From contig DAOWFB010000114.1 in assembly GCA_030638205.1 (NCBI GenBank), positions 1 to 11,025 of the forward strand: a stretch of 11,025 nt of DNA. Direction: 5' to 3'. Each line of letters starts with the position of its first letter. Position 1 is the stretch's first letter. Below the pieces are notes generated by a model. That model was not told the DNA's origin and ran no database searches. It was given only the letters and a program-made list of their open reading frames with translations. The stretch comes from Thalassospiraceae bacterium. GTDB lineage: Bacteria > Pseudomonadota > Alphaproteobacteria > Rhodospirillales > Magnetovibrionaceae. Position numbers and translations under genes: made by a program. Positions 1 through 6,889 of this stretch are shown one piece after another.

Positions 1-699
1 GTAAAGGTTATTGTTTATATATTCGGCATTGATTTGCTGAATGGTGAAACTAGCGACAACTGGTTAATTTACATTGCCGGATACACAATCATTGCCGCAT
101 CAATAATTGCACTTAAACAAGACAACCTTAAACGCAGGCTTGCCTATTCAACCATTAGCCAGCTTTCATATGTTATTTTGGCAGCGGCCATACTTGCACC
201 AATTTCAATTATGGGTGCGGCATTGCACATTGCAGCACATGCATTTGGCAAAATAACGTTGTTTTTTGCCGCAGGTTCAATTTATACCGCCGCCCACAAA
301 ACCGAGATAAGTCAGCTTGATGGAATTGGTAGGCGCATGCCATTCACCATGGCTGCCTTTGCCATTGGTGCGCTTTCGATGATTGGTTTGCCACCCACGG
401 CTGGGTTTGTTTCCAAATGGTATATTTTATCGGGTGCGCTTGAAACCCAGCAGATGTTTGCCGTTGGCGTAATAGTTTTATCAACTCTTTTAAACGCTGC
501 TTATTTCTTGCCCATAGTTTACTCAGCCTTTTTCAAACCGGAAAAAGAAAAACCAAGCCATCCTCATGGTGAAGCTCCCGTGGCAGTGGTAATTGCATTA
601 TCCTTAACCGCGCTTGGTACAGTTTTATTGTTTTTCTTCCCTGATGTTCCTCTTGGTCTTGCTGAAACCTTGGCTCAAACAATAACCGGAGGGCTATAA
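1..699 (+). CDS. Mrp/Mnh-type Na+/H+ antiporter D-like subunit, C-terminal part (5' end outside window)
   Basis: This is the C-terminal 232 residues of a proton-conducting membrane subunit of the MrpD/NuoM family (Proton_antipo_M). The frame is open from base 1, so the true start lies upstream; the TTG at 34 is internal. Visible hallmarks are the loop and helix QDNLKRRLAYSTISQLSY, the TM8-type segment HIAAHAFGKITLFFAAGS with its conserved His and Lys, and the TM12-type segment GLPPTAGFVSKWYIL with a Lys in the half-channel. A His/Lys/Glu-rich loop (EKEKPSHPHGE) precedes the last helix. In the Mrp family these subunits carry proton/cation exchange in the inner membrane. Two further genes follow in the same direction, and the ribosome-binding site of the next gene lies inside this one, so they are very likely one operon. 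It could equally be named an NDH-like antiporter subunit; the exact subunit letter is less certain than the family. Confidence 0.88.
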   Translation, partial: VKVIVYIFGIDLLNGETSDNWLIYIAGYTIIAASIIALKQDNLKRRLAYSTISQLSYVILAAAILAPISIMGAALHIAAHAFGKITLFFAAGSIYTAAHKTEISQLDGIGRRMPFTMAAFAIGALSMIGLPPTAGFVSKWYILSGALETQQMFAVGVIVLSTLLNAAYFLPIVYSAFFKPEKEKPSHPHGEAPVAVVIALSLTALGTVLLFFFPDVPLGLAETLAQTITGGL

Positions 700-702
700 A
701 AA

Positions 703-984
703 ATGGCCGACCAACAGCCCCATAAGGTGACCCCACCATCAAAGCCAAAGGATATGCATTGGCTAGTTAGGCCACAAACCATCAAAAAATTGTGGATAGG
801 TGGGATTGCATTGCTGGTGGTTATGGTGGCGTTAGGCGCGTTTGCTCACCCCCATGTTTATTTTGGAATTGAAGGAACATTTGGGTTCTTTGCTTGGTAC
901 GGGCTTGTTACCTGCGTGATTATGGTGGTTGGGGCTAAGATTTTAGGGTTAATTATTAAACGGGGGGATGATTATTATGATTGA
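703..984 (+). CDS. Small two-helix membrane protein of the antiporter operon
   Basis: A 93-residue protein that I cannot assign to a named family. It has a hydrophilic, Pro/Lys-rich N-terminus (about 1-26), a first membrane segment at about 30-49, a short loop HPHVYFGIEG, a second membrane segment at about 57-84, and a charged tail KRGDDYYD. It starts three bases after the previous stop, with a strong Shine-Dalgarno GGAGGG at 688-693 inside the upstream gene. Its 3' end overlaps the next MrpD-like gene, so translation is probably coupled on both sides. Its position between two D-type subunits, and its size, suggest an accessory or structural subunit of the antiporter, comparable in size to MrpF or MrpG. 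It does not show the sequence features I would expect of those subunits. The coding call is firm from position, RBS and overlap; the function is inferred. Confidence 0.83.
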   Translation: MADQQPHKVTPPSKPKDMHWLVRPQTIKKLWIGGIALLVVMVALGAFAHPHVYFGIEGTFGFFAWYGLVTCVIMVVGAKILGLIIKRGDDYYD

Positions 985-2680
985 TGCCCCGCTATCACTG
1001 GGTATCCCGCCCGGACTAGTATTAATACTAGGCGCATTTGCCCTACCCTTTGTTTCTGAACGGGTAAAACAATCTCTAATAATTTTACTGCCGCTTGTTA
1101 CATTGTGGTTGGTGCAAGCTGTTCCCGACGGGATATCGCTTACGGTGCCGTTTCTTCATTTTCAGCTTGAACTGGTTGAAGGAAATAATCTTTCTAGATT
1201 ATTTGCAACAATTTTTGCGCTTATGGCGCTTGTCGGCGGATTGTTTGCGTTAAACCAAAAATCGGTTGTGGAGATGTCGGCGGCGTTTGCCTATGCCGGT
1301 AGCGCCATTGGCGTTGCCTTTGCGGGCGATCTTATAACCATGTTTATTTTTTGGGAACTAATGGCAGTTGGCTCTTCAATGGTTATTTGGTCGGCCATGA
1401 CGAAAAGTTCATACAAATCATCCATGCGCTACATAATGATGCACCTGCTGGGCGGGGTAATTTTGATGGTCGGCGTGGTTGCCCATGTGGTCGATACGGG
1501 CTCCATAGAATTTACCGCCATGGAGCTTGGCAGTTTCGGCACATGGATGATGTTGGTAGGATTCCTTATTAATGCTGGCGCCCCACCATTTTCATCATGG
1601 CTGCCCGATGCCTACCCCGAAGCATCATGGTCTGGCACCGTATTTCTTTCGGCCTTCACCACCAAAACGGCTGTATTTGTTTTGCTAAAAGGTTTCCCCG
1701 GAACCGAGGTTCTAATATGGGTCGGGGCTTATATGATTATGTATGGAATCATTTACGCATTGTTAGAAAACGACATGCGAAGAATTCTTTCGTATTCTAT
1801 TATCAATCAGGTTGGCTTTATGCTGGTTGGTGCGGGCATCGGCACCGAAATGGCAATTAATGGTGCGGCAGCACATGCCTTCACCCACATTATATATAAG
1901 GCACTATTATTAATGAGCGCCGGTTCGGTTATGTATATGACGGGGGGTAAGCGAAAATGCACTGATTTGGGTGGGCTATTCCAATCCATGCCCATAACTG
2001 CCACTTGCGGTATTATCGGTGCGCTGGCTATTTCATCGTTTCCATGGACCAGCGGGTTTATATCAAAATCCATGACCACACAGGCGGCTGCCGATATGGG
2101 GTTGGGCTTTGCTTGGTTCTGGATGATGGCGGCCAGTGCCGGGGTGTTCCTGCATGCCGGTATTAAATTTCCATGGTTTGTGTTTTTCCAAAAAGACAGT
2201 GGCCTAAGGCCAAAAGACCCACCATGGAACATGAAGGCGGCAATGATTGTATTTGCCTTCCTCTGTGTGGCATTGGGTGTTTATCCAGACCCGCTTTACG
2301 CCATGCTTCCGTTCCCAACCGAATATCAGCCATATACATATGCCCACGTTATGGAAATGCTGCAAATACTGCTATTTTCCGGGCTGGCGTTCTTTGTGAC
2401 CCTGCCGTTAATGAAACGCACCATGACCATAACGCTGGATACTGACTGGTTTTATCGCAAACTGGGCACCCGCATTGAAAGGGCCGTAACGGTTATAATT
2501 GGCAATGCCATGGGTACCTTTGCCAGCGTTCGCAGCAAATCGGTTAGCTGGATAATAAGCATTCTTTTTGAACACCACGGCCCCCGTGGGGCCCTTGCTC
2601 GCAGCGCCCCTGCTGGGCTAATGGTTATGTGGGTGATATTAATATTACTTGTATATCTTGTCATTTACCTATTCATATAG
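977..2680 (+). CDS. Mrp/Mnh-type Na+/H+ antiporter D-like subunit (complete)
   Basis: A 567-residue polytopic inner-membrane protein of the MrpD/NuoL/NuoM proton-channel family. Family landmarks are visible: FWELM with the TM5 Glu (E127), TTK with the TM7 Lys (K230), ENDMRRILSYSIINQVGFML at 264-283, HAFTHIIYKALLLM with H300/H304/K308 (TM8), and SGFISK with K364 (TM12). The C-terminal TLDTDWFYRKLG is typical of Mrp-like rather than complex I subunits. I chose the ATG at 977 because the G-run 962-967 then sits nine bases upstream; for the in-frame ATG at 968 (570 residues) it would abut the start codon. The gene overlaps the end of the 93-residue gene by eight bases. With the upstream D-like gene, this operon has at least two D-type channels. 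Substrate (Na+ or K+ against H+) cannot be read from the sequence. Confidence 0.9.
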   Translation: MIDAPLSLGIPPGLVLILGAFALPFVSERVKQSLIILLPLVTLWLVQAVPDGISLTVPFLHFQLELVEGNNLSRLFATIFALMALVGGLFALNQKSVVEMSAAFAYAGSAIGVAFAGDLITMFIFWELMAVGSSMVIWSAMTKSSYKSSMRYIMMHLLGGVILMVGVVAHVVDTGSIEFTAMELGSFGTWMMLVGFLINAGAPPFSSWLPDAYPEASWSGTVFLSAFTTKTAVFVLLKGFPGTEVLIWVGAYMIMYGIIYALLENDMRRILSYSIINQVGFMLVGAGIGTEMAINGAAAHAFTHIIYKALLLMSAGSVMYMTGGKRKCTDLGGLFQSMPITATCGIIGALAISSFPWTSGFISKSMTTQAAADMGLGFAWFWMMAASAGVFLHAGIKFPWFVFFQKDSGLRPKDPPWNMKAAMIVFAFLCVALGVYPDPLYAMLPFPTEYQPYTYAHVMEMLQILLFSGLAFFVTLPLMKRTMTITLDTDWFYRKLGTRIERAVTVIIGNAMGTFASVRSKSVSWIISILFEHHGPRGALARSAPAGLMVMWVILILLVYLVIYLFI

Positions 2681-2701
2681 ATGTGGCTATATCTATATGA
2701 A
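2672..2701 (+). terminator. AT-rich stem-loop at the end of the antiporter operon (weak terminator candidate)
   Basis: TTCATATAGA (2672-2681) and TCTATATGAA (2692-2701) form a perfect 10-bp inverted repeat with a 10-base loop. It spans the stop codon of the MrpD-like gene (2678-2680). The stem is AT-rich and is followed only by TTT at 2703-2705, so it is a poor intrinsic terminator. It may be a 3'-end stabiliser or partial terminator between the antiporter and TRAP genes. An alternative shorter pairing ATATAG/CTATAT is also possible. Confidence 0.3.
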
Positions 2702-2776
2702 ATTTGGATATAAAGGGCTTCCCAAAACACCAAATTATATAAAAATACTATAAATTTAAAACACGGAGGAATAATT

Positions 2777-3784
2777 ATGCGTTTTCTAAAAATTGCGGCC
2801 ATGTCCGCAGGCGTATTTGCGGCAACTGCTGCAACCGCCACAACTGCTTCGGCCAATGAATGTGATGCCGGGGAAACGGTTATTAAATTCTCACACGTTG
2901 TTGCTGCAACCGGCCACCCCAAGGGTGATGCTTCTGCTCTTTTGGCAAAACGGGTAAACAAAGAAATGAACGGCACTGCCTGCATGGAGGTGTTCCCTAA
3001 CTCTACCCTCTATAATGATGACAAAGTTATGGAAGCATTGTTGCTGGGCGACGTTCAGCTAGCTGCGCCTTCGCTTTCAAAATTTGAAGCATACACACTT
3101 AAGTATCGTGTGTTTGACCTTCCATTCATGTTTACCGATAAAACTGCTTTCGATAAATTCACTAGCGGAAAGCACGGACAGAAATTGCTTGGTGCTGTAT
3201 CAGGTAGCGGCTATCAGGGTCTTGGTTATTGGTTCTCGGGCATGAAGCAATTCACCGCCAAAAGACCACTTATCAAACCATCTGATGGTAATGGCCTAAA
3301 ATTCCGCGCGCAAACTTCTGACGTGGCTGTTGCCATGATTGAAGCTTTGGGTGGCTCTGCCCAGAAGTTGGCTTTCAAAGAAGTTTATGGTGCATTGCAA
3401 ACTGGTGTTGTTGATGGTCAGGAAAACTCTTGGTCAAACATTTACACCAAGAAATTCTTTGAAGTTCAAGACGGCGTAACCGAAACCAACCATCAGGTTT
3501 TGGCTTATCTGTTTGTTACTTCCAAAGAATGGCTTGATGGCCTTCCTGGCAAAACACGTGATCAGTTCCTGAAAATTGCTAACGAGGTAACAGTCGCCTC
3601 CAACGCTAAGGTTGCCGACAAGGAAGCTATGAACCGGGCTAATGTTCTCAAGGCTGGCGGCACAATCCGCGAGCTAACCCCGGCTCAGCGCCAAGTATGG
3701 GTTGGTACCATGAAGCCAGTATGGACCAGATTTGCCAAGGATATCGGTCAAGACGTGATCGATGCTGCGGTTGCATCTAACTAA
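2777..3784 (+). CDS. dctP: TRAP transporter solute-binding protein DctP, C4-dicarboxylate type
   Basis: A 335-residue periplasmic binding protein of the DctP family, which captures an organic acid and delivers it to the DctQM permease. Residues 1-26 form a Sec signal peptide (basic MRFLK, hydrophobic Ala-rich core, likely cleavage after ASA). The mature N-terminus TVIKFSHVVAATGHPKG and the block QKLAFKEVYGALQTGVVDGQ (196-215) followed by ENSWSNIY match the C4-dicarboxylate branch. R177 in KFRAQTSD is the conserved Arg that binds the substrate carboxylate in this family. Length is normal. A strong Shine-Dalgarno GGAGGA (2765-2770) lies six bases before the ATG. The mature protein has two cysteines (C29, C69) that could form a disulfide. 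It is first in the dctPQM order and is separated from dctQ by a stable hairpin. Malate, succinate and fumarate are likely ligands by family; other organic acids remain possible. Confidence 0.93.
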   Translation: MRFLKIAAMSAGVFAATAATATTASANECDAGETVIKFSHVVAATGHPKGDASALLAKRVNKEMNGTACMEVFPNSTLYNDDKVMEALLLGDVQLAAPSLSKFEAYTLKYRVFDLPFMFTDKTAFDKFTSGKHGQKLLGAVSGSGYQGLGYWFSGMKQFTAKRPLIKPSDGNGLKFRAQTSDVAVAMIEALGGSAQKLAFKEVYGALQTGVVDGQENSWSNIYTKKFFEVQDGVTETNHQVLAYLFVTSKEWLDGLPGKTRDQFLKIANEVTVASNAKVADKEAMNRANVLKAGGTIRELTPAQRQVWVGTMKPVWTRFAKDIGQDVIDAAVASN

Positions 3785-3801
3785 TATTGGCATTTAAGTT
3801 T

Positions 3802-3833
3802 TTCCGCCCGGGTATTTGCGTATCCGGGCGGAA
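3802..3833 (+). promoter_or_regulatory. Stable intercistronic hairpin between dctP and dctQ
   Basis: TTCCGCCCGGGTA (3802-3814) pairs with TATCCGGGCGGAA (3821-3833) over 13 bp with one G:U pair and a six-base loop TTTGCG. No T-run follows on the + strand (TTGCC comes next) and none follows on the - strand, so it is not a canonical terminator. Such a hairpin after a binding-protein gene commonly protects the upstream mRNA from 3' decay, or partly terminates transcription, so that binding protein is made in excess over permease. The structure is seen directly; the role is inferred. Confidence 0.7.
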
Positions 3834-3878
3834 TTGCCTTAACATCAGACAATTATTTAATTTTATGGGATAAATAGT

Positions 3879-4553
3879 ATGGGGCTGACAATTGCAATCC
3901 TGATATTTCTCGTCCTATTATTTTTTGTCGAGCGCGCAAAGCCTGATTTGGTTTTACGGATAGAAGAAAATATCCTTGCAAGTATTCTTGCCCTAATGAC
4001 GCTGGTTTCATTCGCACAAGTTATTGCCCGCTACGGTTTTAACACCGGATGGGGTGGCGCGCTTGAGTTTACCCGCATACTTTTTGCATGGCTGATACTT
4101 TTCGGTATGAGTTACGGCATTAAAACCAAATCTCACCTTGGGGTTGATGCGCTTATACGCCTTCTTCCAAAAAAAGTTTTCAAGCCAGTTGCCCTGTTTG
4201 GTGCGGCCTGCAGCATTCTTTATGGTGTAATTTTACTTTCCGGCGACTGGTTACAATATTTAGGTGCCGAACAGGCGCGTGGCGGTGCGATTTTTTATTG
4301 GAGCAAATTTTTCCAACTTGGTATTGGGCTTGATGACCTACGTTACCCCGAATGGATTCAAGAATTATTTGGTACGCAAGAACGTGTCCAGCGTTGGATT
4401 GCATACATAATACTACCGTTGGGATTGGCCCTTTTCAGCTATCGCTGTGCCCAAGCATTTATCCAGATATGGCGCGACGAACGCGAATTAATGATTGCCG
4501 GACACGAAGCCGAAGACCTTGTCGCCGAAAACATAGACACGTTAAAGGAATAA
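3879..4553 (+). CDS. dctQ: TRAP transporter small permease DctQ
   Basis: A 224-residue inner-membrane protein of the DctQ family, the small partner of DctM. Membrane segments are visible at about 3-17, 31-52, 62-83, 101-122 and 172-194. The family signature is present: VIARYGF with R51, then W58, E63, R66 and W71, followed by GIKTKSHLGVD (80-90). A loop of roughly 45 residues (about 125-170) and a charged C-terminal tail (WRDERELMIAGHEAEDL) make it longer than the shortest DctQ proteins. The ribosome-binding site is weak (TGGGA at 3866-3870, eight bases before ATG), which fits lower synthesis than dctP. It lies 94 bases after dctP, beyond the hairpin, and 12 bases before dctM. Confidence 0.9.
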   Translation: MGLTIAILIFLVLLFFVERAKPDLVLRIEENILASILALMTLVSFAQVIARYGFNTGWGGALEFTRILFAWLILFGMSYGIKTKSHLGVDALIRLLPKKVFKPVALFGAACSILYGVILLSGDWLQYLGAEQARGGAIFYWSKFFQLGIGLDDLRYPEWIQELFGTQERVQRWIAYIILPLGLALFSYRCAQAFIQIWRDERELMIAGHEAEDLVAENIDTLKE

Positions 4554-4565
4554 GGTGACAAAAAT

Positions 4566-6161
4566 ATGGAATCTTTAATTCTTTTTGCGTTGGTTATGAC
4601 ACTTCTGTTTCTTGGTGTTCCCATATCGGTATCGCTTGGCCTTTCCAGCCTTATAATAATTGCATTTTTCTCAACCGATTCAATTTCATCGGTGGCGTTG
4701 CAATTATTTACCGCTTCGCAAAATTATACCTTGCTGGCAATTCCATTTTTCATACTTGCGTCATCGTTTATGTCAACCGGCGGTGTGGCAAAACGCATTA
4801 TCCGCTTTGCCATAGCTACGGTGGGGCATTTTCGTGGCGGCTTAGCCATGGCCAGTGTTTTGGCCTGTATGTTGTTTGCGGCACTTTCTGGTTCGTCCCC
4901 GGCAACCGTGGTGGCCATCGGAACCATAGCAATCGCTGGCATGCGCCAGGTTGGTTACAGCAAGGACTTTGCCGCCGGCGTAATAGCCAATGCCGGAACC
5001 TTAGGTATATTAATCCCGCCATCAATTGTAATGGTGGTTTATGCCGCCGCTACCGATGTATCGGTTGGAAGAATGTTTTTGGCCGGCGTTATTCCCGGCG
5101 TGGTCGCAGGATTAATGTTAATGACCGCTATTTATGTATTTGCCAGAATTAAAAACCTTCCGGCCGGTGAGTGGAAAGGTTTTTCCGAACTTATCGAAGG
5201 CGGTAAAGACGCCGGTTGGGGCCTATTTCTGATTATAATAATTATTGGCGGAATTTACGGCGGGGTATTCACCCCAACCGAGGCCGCCGCCGTGGCATCC
5301 GTTTACGCCGCTGCTATTGCCCTGTTTGTTTATCGTGATATGGGGCCGTTAAAAGATATTCGCTGGATTGCGGAAAATGCTAACAAAAAAACCCGGGTCG
5401 GGTTTATGGCGTCTGTTTATGCGGTTTCATTTTATTTTGTCTGGATGATACTTTCGTTCTTTGTGATGAGCGAAACCACATTTACCGATCGTGCTTTGTT
5501 TGGCCTTATGCCCGTTGCAATAATACTATTTGGATATCCATATAAAAAAGGTATGCCAAATCCGCTTGCATTTATTTTTGGCATTCCCGTATGGGGGCGC
5601 AATCTGGCGCTCATTGGTACCCGCTTTTTCCCGGCTATGGTCCATGATGATACCCGCAAGGTTTTGGTTGATTCTTCCAAAACAATAATCATGCTAATGT
5701 TTATTGTGGTAAACGCGCTTTTGTTTGCCCACGTACTAACATCGGAACGCATTCCACAAATTATCACCGACTGGATGGTTGGAGTTGGCTTTAACTGGTT
5801 CACCTTCTTAATCGCGGTTAACTTGCTTTTGCTTTTGGGTGGGCAGTTTATGGAGCCATCGGGCCTGCTGCTAATCGTTGCCCCGGTTATGTTCCCCATC
5901 GCCATGGAGTTGGGCATAGACCCAATTCACTTGGGTATAATAATGGTGGTGAACATGGAAATAGGAATGATTACACCGCCCATTGGTCTAAACCTGTTTG
6001 TGACATCGGGCATAACAGGGATGAGCCTGATGCGTGTGGTGAAGGCGGCATTGCCATTTGTGGCGGTGCTGTTTGTGTTCCTCATTTTAGTTACTTACAT
6101 ACCGGCCATGTCCACATGGCTCCCCTATTCGCTAATGGGGCCAGAAATAACCCAAAGATAG
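4566..6161 (+). CDS. dctM: TRAP transporter large permease DctM with a mid-protein insertion
   Basis: A 531-residue polytopic membrane protein of the DctM family (ion transporter superfamily), the substrate-translocating subunit of TRAP importers, which are generally driven by Na+. Core motifs are GVPISVSLGLSSL (17-29), ALSGSSPATVVAIG (106-119), GILIPPSIVMVVYA (147-160), GGIYGGVFTPTEAAAVA (228-244) and GMITPPIGLNLFV (467-479). DctM proteins are usually about 425-440 residues. Here about 90 extra residues (about 270-362) separate the YRD segment from DSSKTIIMLMFIVVNALLFAHVL. The insertion includes hydrophobic stretches at about 281-301 and 310-326; removing it restores the usual length. The start is fixed by AAGGTGA (4552-4558), seven bases upstream. 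The gene is last in the dctPQM operon, and its stop falls in a short tandem repeat. Confidence 0.92.
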   Translation: MESLILFALVMTLLFLGVPISVSLGLSSLIIIAFFSTDSISSVALQLFTASQNYTLLAIPFFILASSFMSTGGVAKRIIRFAIATVGHFRGGLAMASVLACMLFAALSGSSPATVVAIGTIAIAGMRQVGYSKDFAAGVIANAGTLGILIPPSIVMVVYAAATDVSVGRMFLAGVIPGVVAGLMLMTAIYVFARIKNLPAGEWKGFSELIEGGKDAGWGLFLIIIIIGGIYGGVFTPTEAAAVASVYAAAIALFVYRDMGPLKDIRWIAENANKKTRVGFMASVYAVSFYFVWMILSFFVMSETTFTDRALFGLMPVAIILFGYPYKKGMPNPLAFIFGIPVWGRNLALIGTRFFPAMVHDDTRKVLVDSSKTIIMLMFIVVNALLFAHVLTSERIPQIITDWMVGVGFNWFTFLIAVNLLLLLGGQFMEPSGLLLIVAPVMFPIAMELGIDPIHLGIIMVVNMEIGMITPPIGLNLFVTSGITGMSLMRVVKAALPFVAVLFVFLILVTYIPAMSTWLPYSLMGPEITQR

Positions 6162-6182
6162 CTCAGAGATAGCTCAGAGATA
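6156..6182. repeat. 11-bp tandem repeat at the convergent dctM / Panacea gene junction
   Basis: AGATAGCTCAG occurs twice in direct succession (6156-6166 and 6167-6177), followed by a partial AGATA (6178-6182). It covers the dctM stop codon (6159-6161) and nearly the whole 23-base gap before the stop of the convergent gene. It probably arose by slippage or small duplication; no hairpin terminator is seen here. Confidence 0.75.
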
Positions 6183-6184
6183 AA

Positions 6185-6730
6185 TTATTCGCTAGTTGGT
6201 TTTGTTCCGGGAACCCACGCCTTGACCGTGACCGGTGCGCCGTCTTGTGTAACCAAAACCTTATTGCCAATTATGGGATTGCCCGTGGGGTTGCCTTTGG
6301 TTGGGGCTGCCTTAAACGCGGCAATCATTGCCTCAAGCGGGATTTCTGTCCGTTTGCCCTTTCTCAAGGCTATGGAATAAGCGTTATTATCACACGTAAT
6401 TTTGTTTAGGCGATTGGTATCAAGGTGACCATAGCGACGCCAAATGCTTACCAGAAACATTTCAATATCATTAGGAAGAAAAAGTTCCACATCAACATCG
6501 GGGCGACCGCGAGAAAAGGCCTGATAAATTGTTGGCTCTATGGGGCCAAGCTCATCAGCAACAAAAATTGCTGGCATAAGTTTTTTTTCATCAAACGCAA
6601 CCGCATAATGCGCCTGTGACAAATAAAGCAAACGCTGCAGTTTTTGCGGCTGAAGGTATTCGTTTTCGTTCAGCGCCTGATCGGAAAACCAAAAGGCAAT
6701 ATCAAAAGTGGAATTAACAATAAATGGCAT
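6185..6730 (-). CDS. Panacea/SocA-like (DUF4065) domain protein, no toxin partner visible
   Basis: A 181-residue soluble protein resembling the Panacea domain (DUF4065; SocA and GepA type). The diagnostic N-terminal part is a short helix STFDIAFWFSDQAL (7-20), the LQPQKLQRLLYLSQAHYAVAF helix (26-46, matching the family's LxPxKLQKLLYxxQ), and FVADELGPIEPTIYQAF (56-72, matching kxGPVxpxxYxxf). The second half (RYGHLDTNRLNKIT, 99-112, then a basic RKGKR and EIPLEAMIAAF) fits the domain, but the usual His/Trp of the LxxLTHxxxPW region is replaced by CDNNAYS. A C-terminal extension of about 40 residues ends in KAWVPGTKP. Panacea proteins are antitoxins or, as SocA, proteolytic adaptors; here no toxin-like gene is adjacent. 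It has its own extended -10 promoter and sits downstream of the flgE terminator. Domain call moderately sure, function open. Confidence 0.8.
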   Translation of the reverse strand: MPFIVNSTFDIAFWFSDQALNENEYLQPQKLQRLLYLSQAHYAVAFDEKKLMPAIFVADELGPIEPTIYQAFSRGRPDVDVELFLPNDIEMFLVSIWRRYGHLDTNRLNKITCDNNAYSIALRKGKRTEIPLEAMIAAFKAAPTKGNPTGNPIIGNKVLVTQDGAPVTVKAWVPGTKPTSE

Positions 6731-6769
6731 CTGCTTCCCTGAAAGATATTATCTGTGATTAGCTAGGCG

Positions 6770-6778
6770 ATTATATCA
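6770..6778 (-). promoter_or_regulatory. Extended -10 promoter of the Panacea-domain gene
   Basis: On the - strand TGATATAAT is a perfect extended -10 (TG-N-TATAAT). It ends 39 bases before the start codon, predicting a 5' leader of about 32 bases that contains AGGGA as a ribosome-binding site. No good -35 is visible, which extended -10 promoters tolerate. An 8-bp palindrome ACCATGGT (6781-6788) lies just upstream of it. The position after the flgE terminator implies independent transcription. Confidence 0.55.
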
Positions 6779-6811
6779 CCACCATGGTAGAAAAATATTA
6801 ACCCCAGACAC

Positions 6812-6835
6812 AAAAAAAGGCCACCTAAAGTAGCC
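6812..6835 (-). terminator. Intrinsic terminator downstream of flgE
   Basis: Read on the - strand, GGCTAC (6835-6830), a five-base loop TTTAG and GTGGCC (6824-6819) form a six-pair stem with one G:U. It is followed directly by seven T (6818-6812). It lies 54 bases beyond the flgE stop, in the correct orientation to end the flagellar transcript. Confidence 0.72.
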
Positions 6836-6889
6836 AATAGATTGGGGCGCAACTTTGCCCTTAGCTTGTTTTATTAACTAATTAATTTA

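Noticed and set aside
968..976. ATG at 968 as the start of the second MrpD-like gene
   Set aside because: The G-run 962-967 would touch the start codon; the in-frame ATG at 977 has proper spacing. The difference is three residues only.
1807..2232. 141-codon - strand frame inside the MrpD-like gene
   Set aside because: The + strand encodes conserved channel helices with catalytic Lys and His through this region; the antisense product has no recognisable features.
3802..3833. dctP-dctQ hairpin as an intrinsic terminator
   Set aside because: Neither strand has a T-tract after the stem, and the operon continues in the same direction.
6425..6619. Small + strand frame antisense to the Panacea gene, considered as a hidden toxin
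   Set aside because: It lies wholly inside the opposite-strand gene, has no good ribosome-binding site and a composition expected of an antisense shadow; toxins of Panacea pairs are normally adjacent genes.
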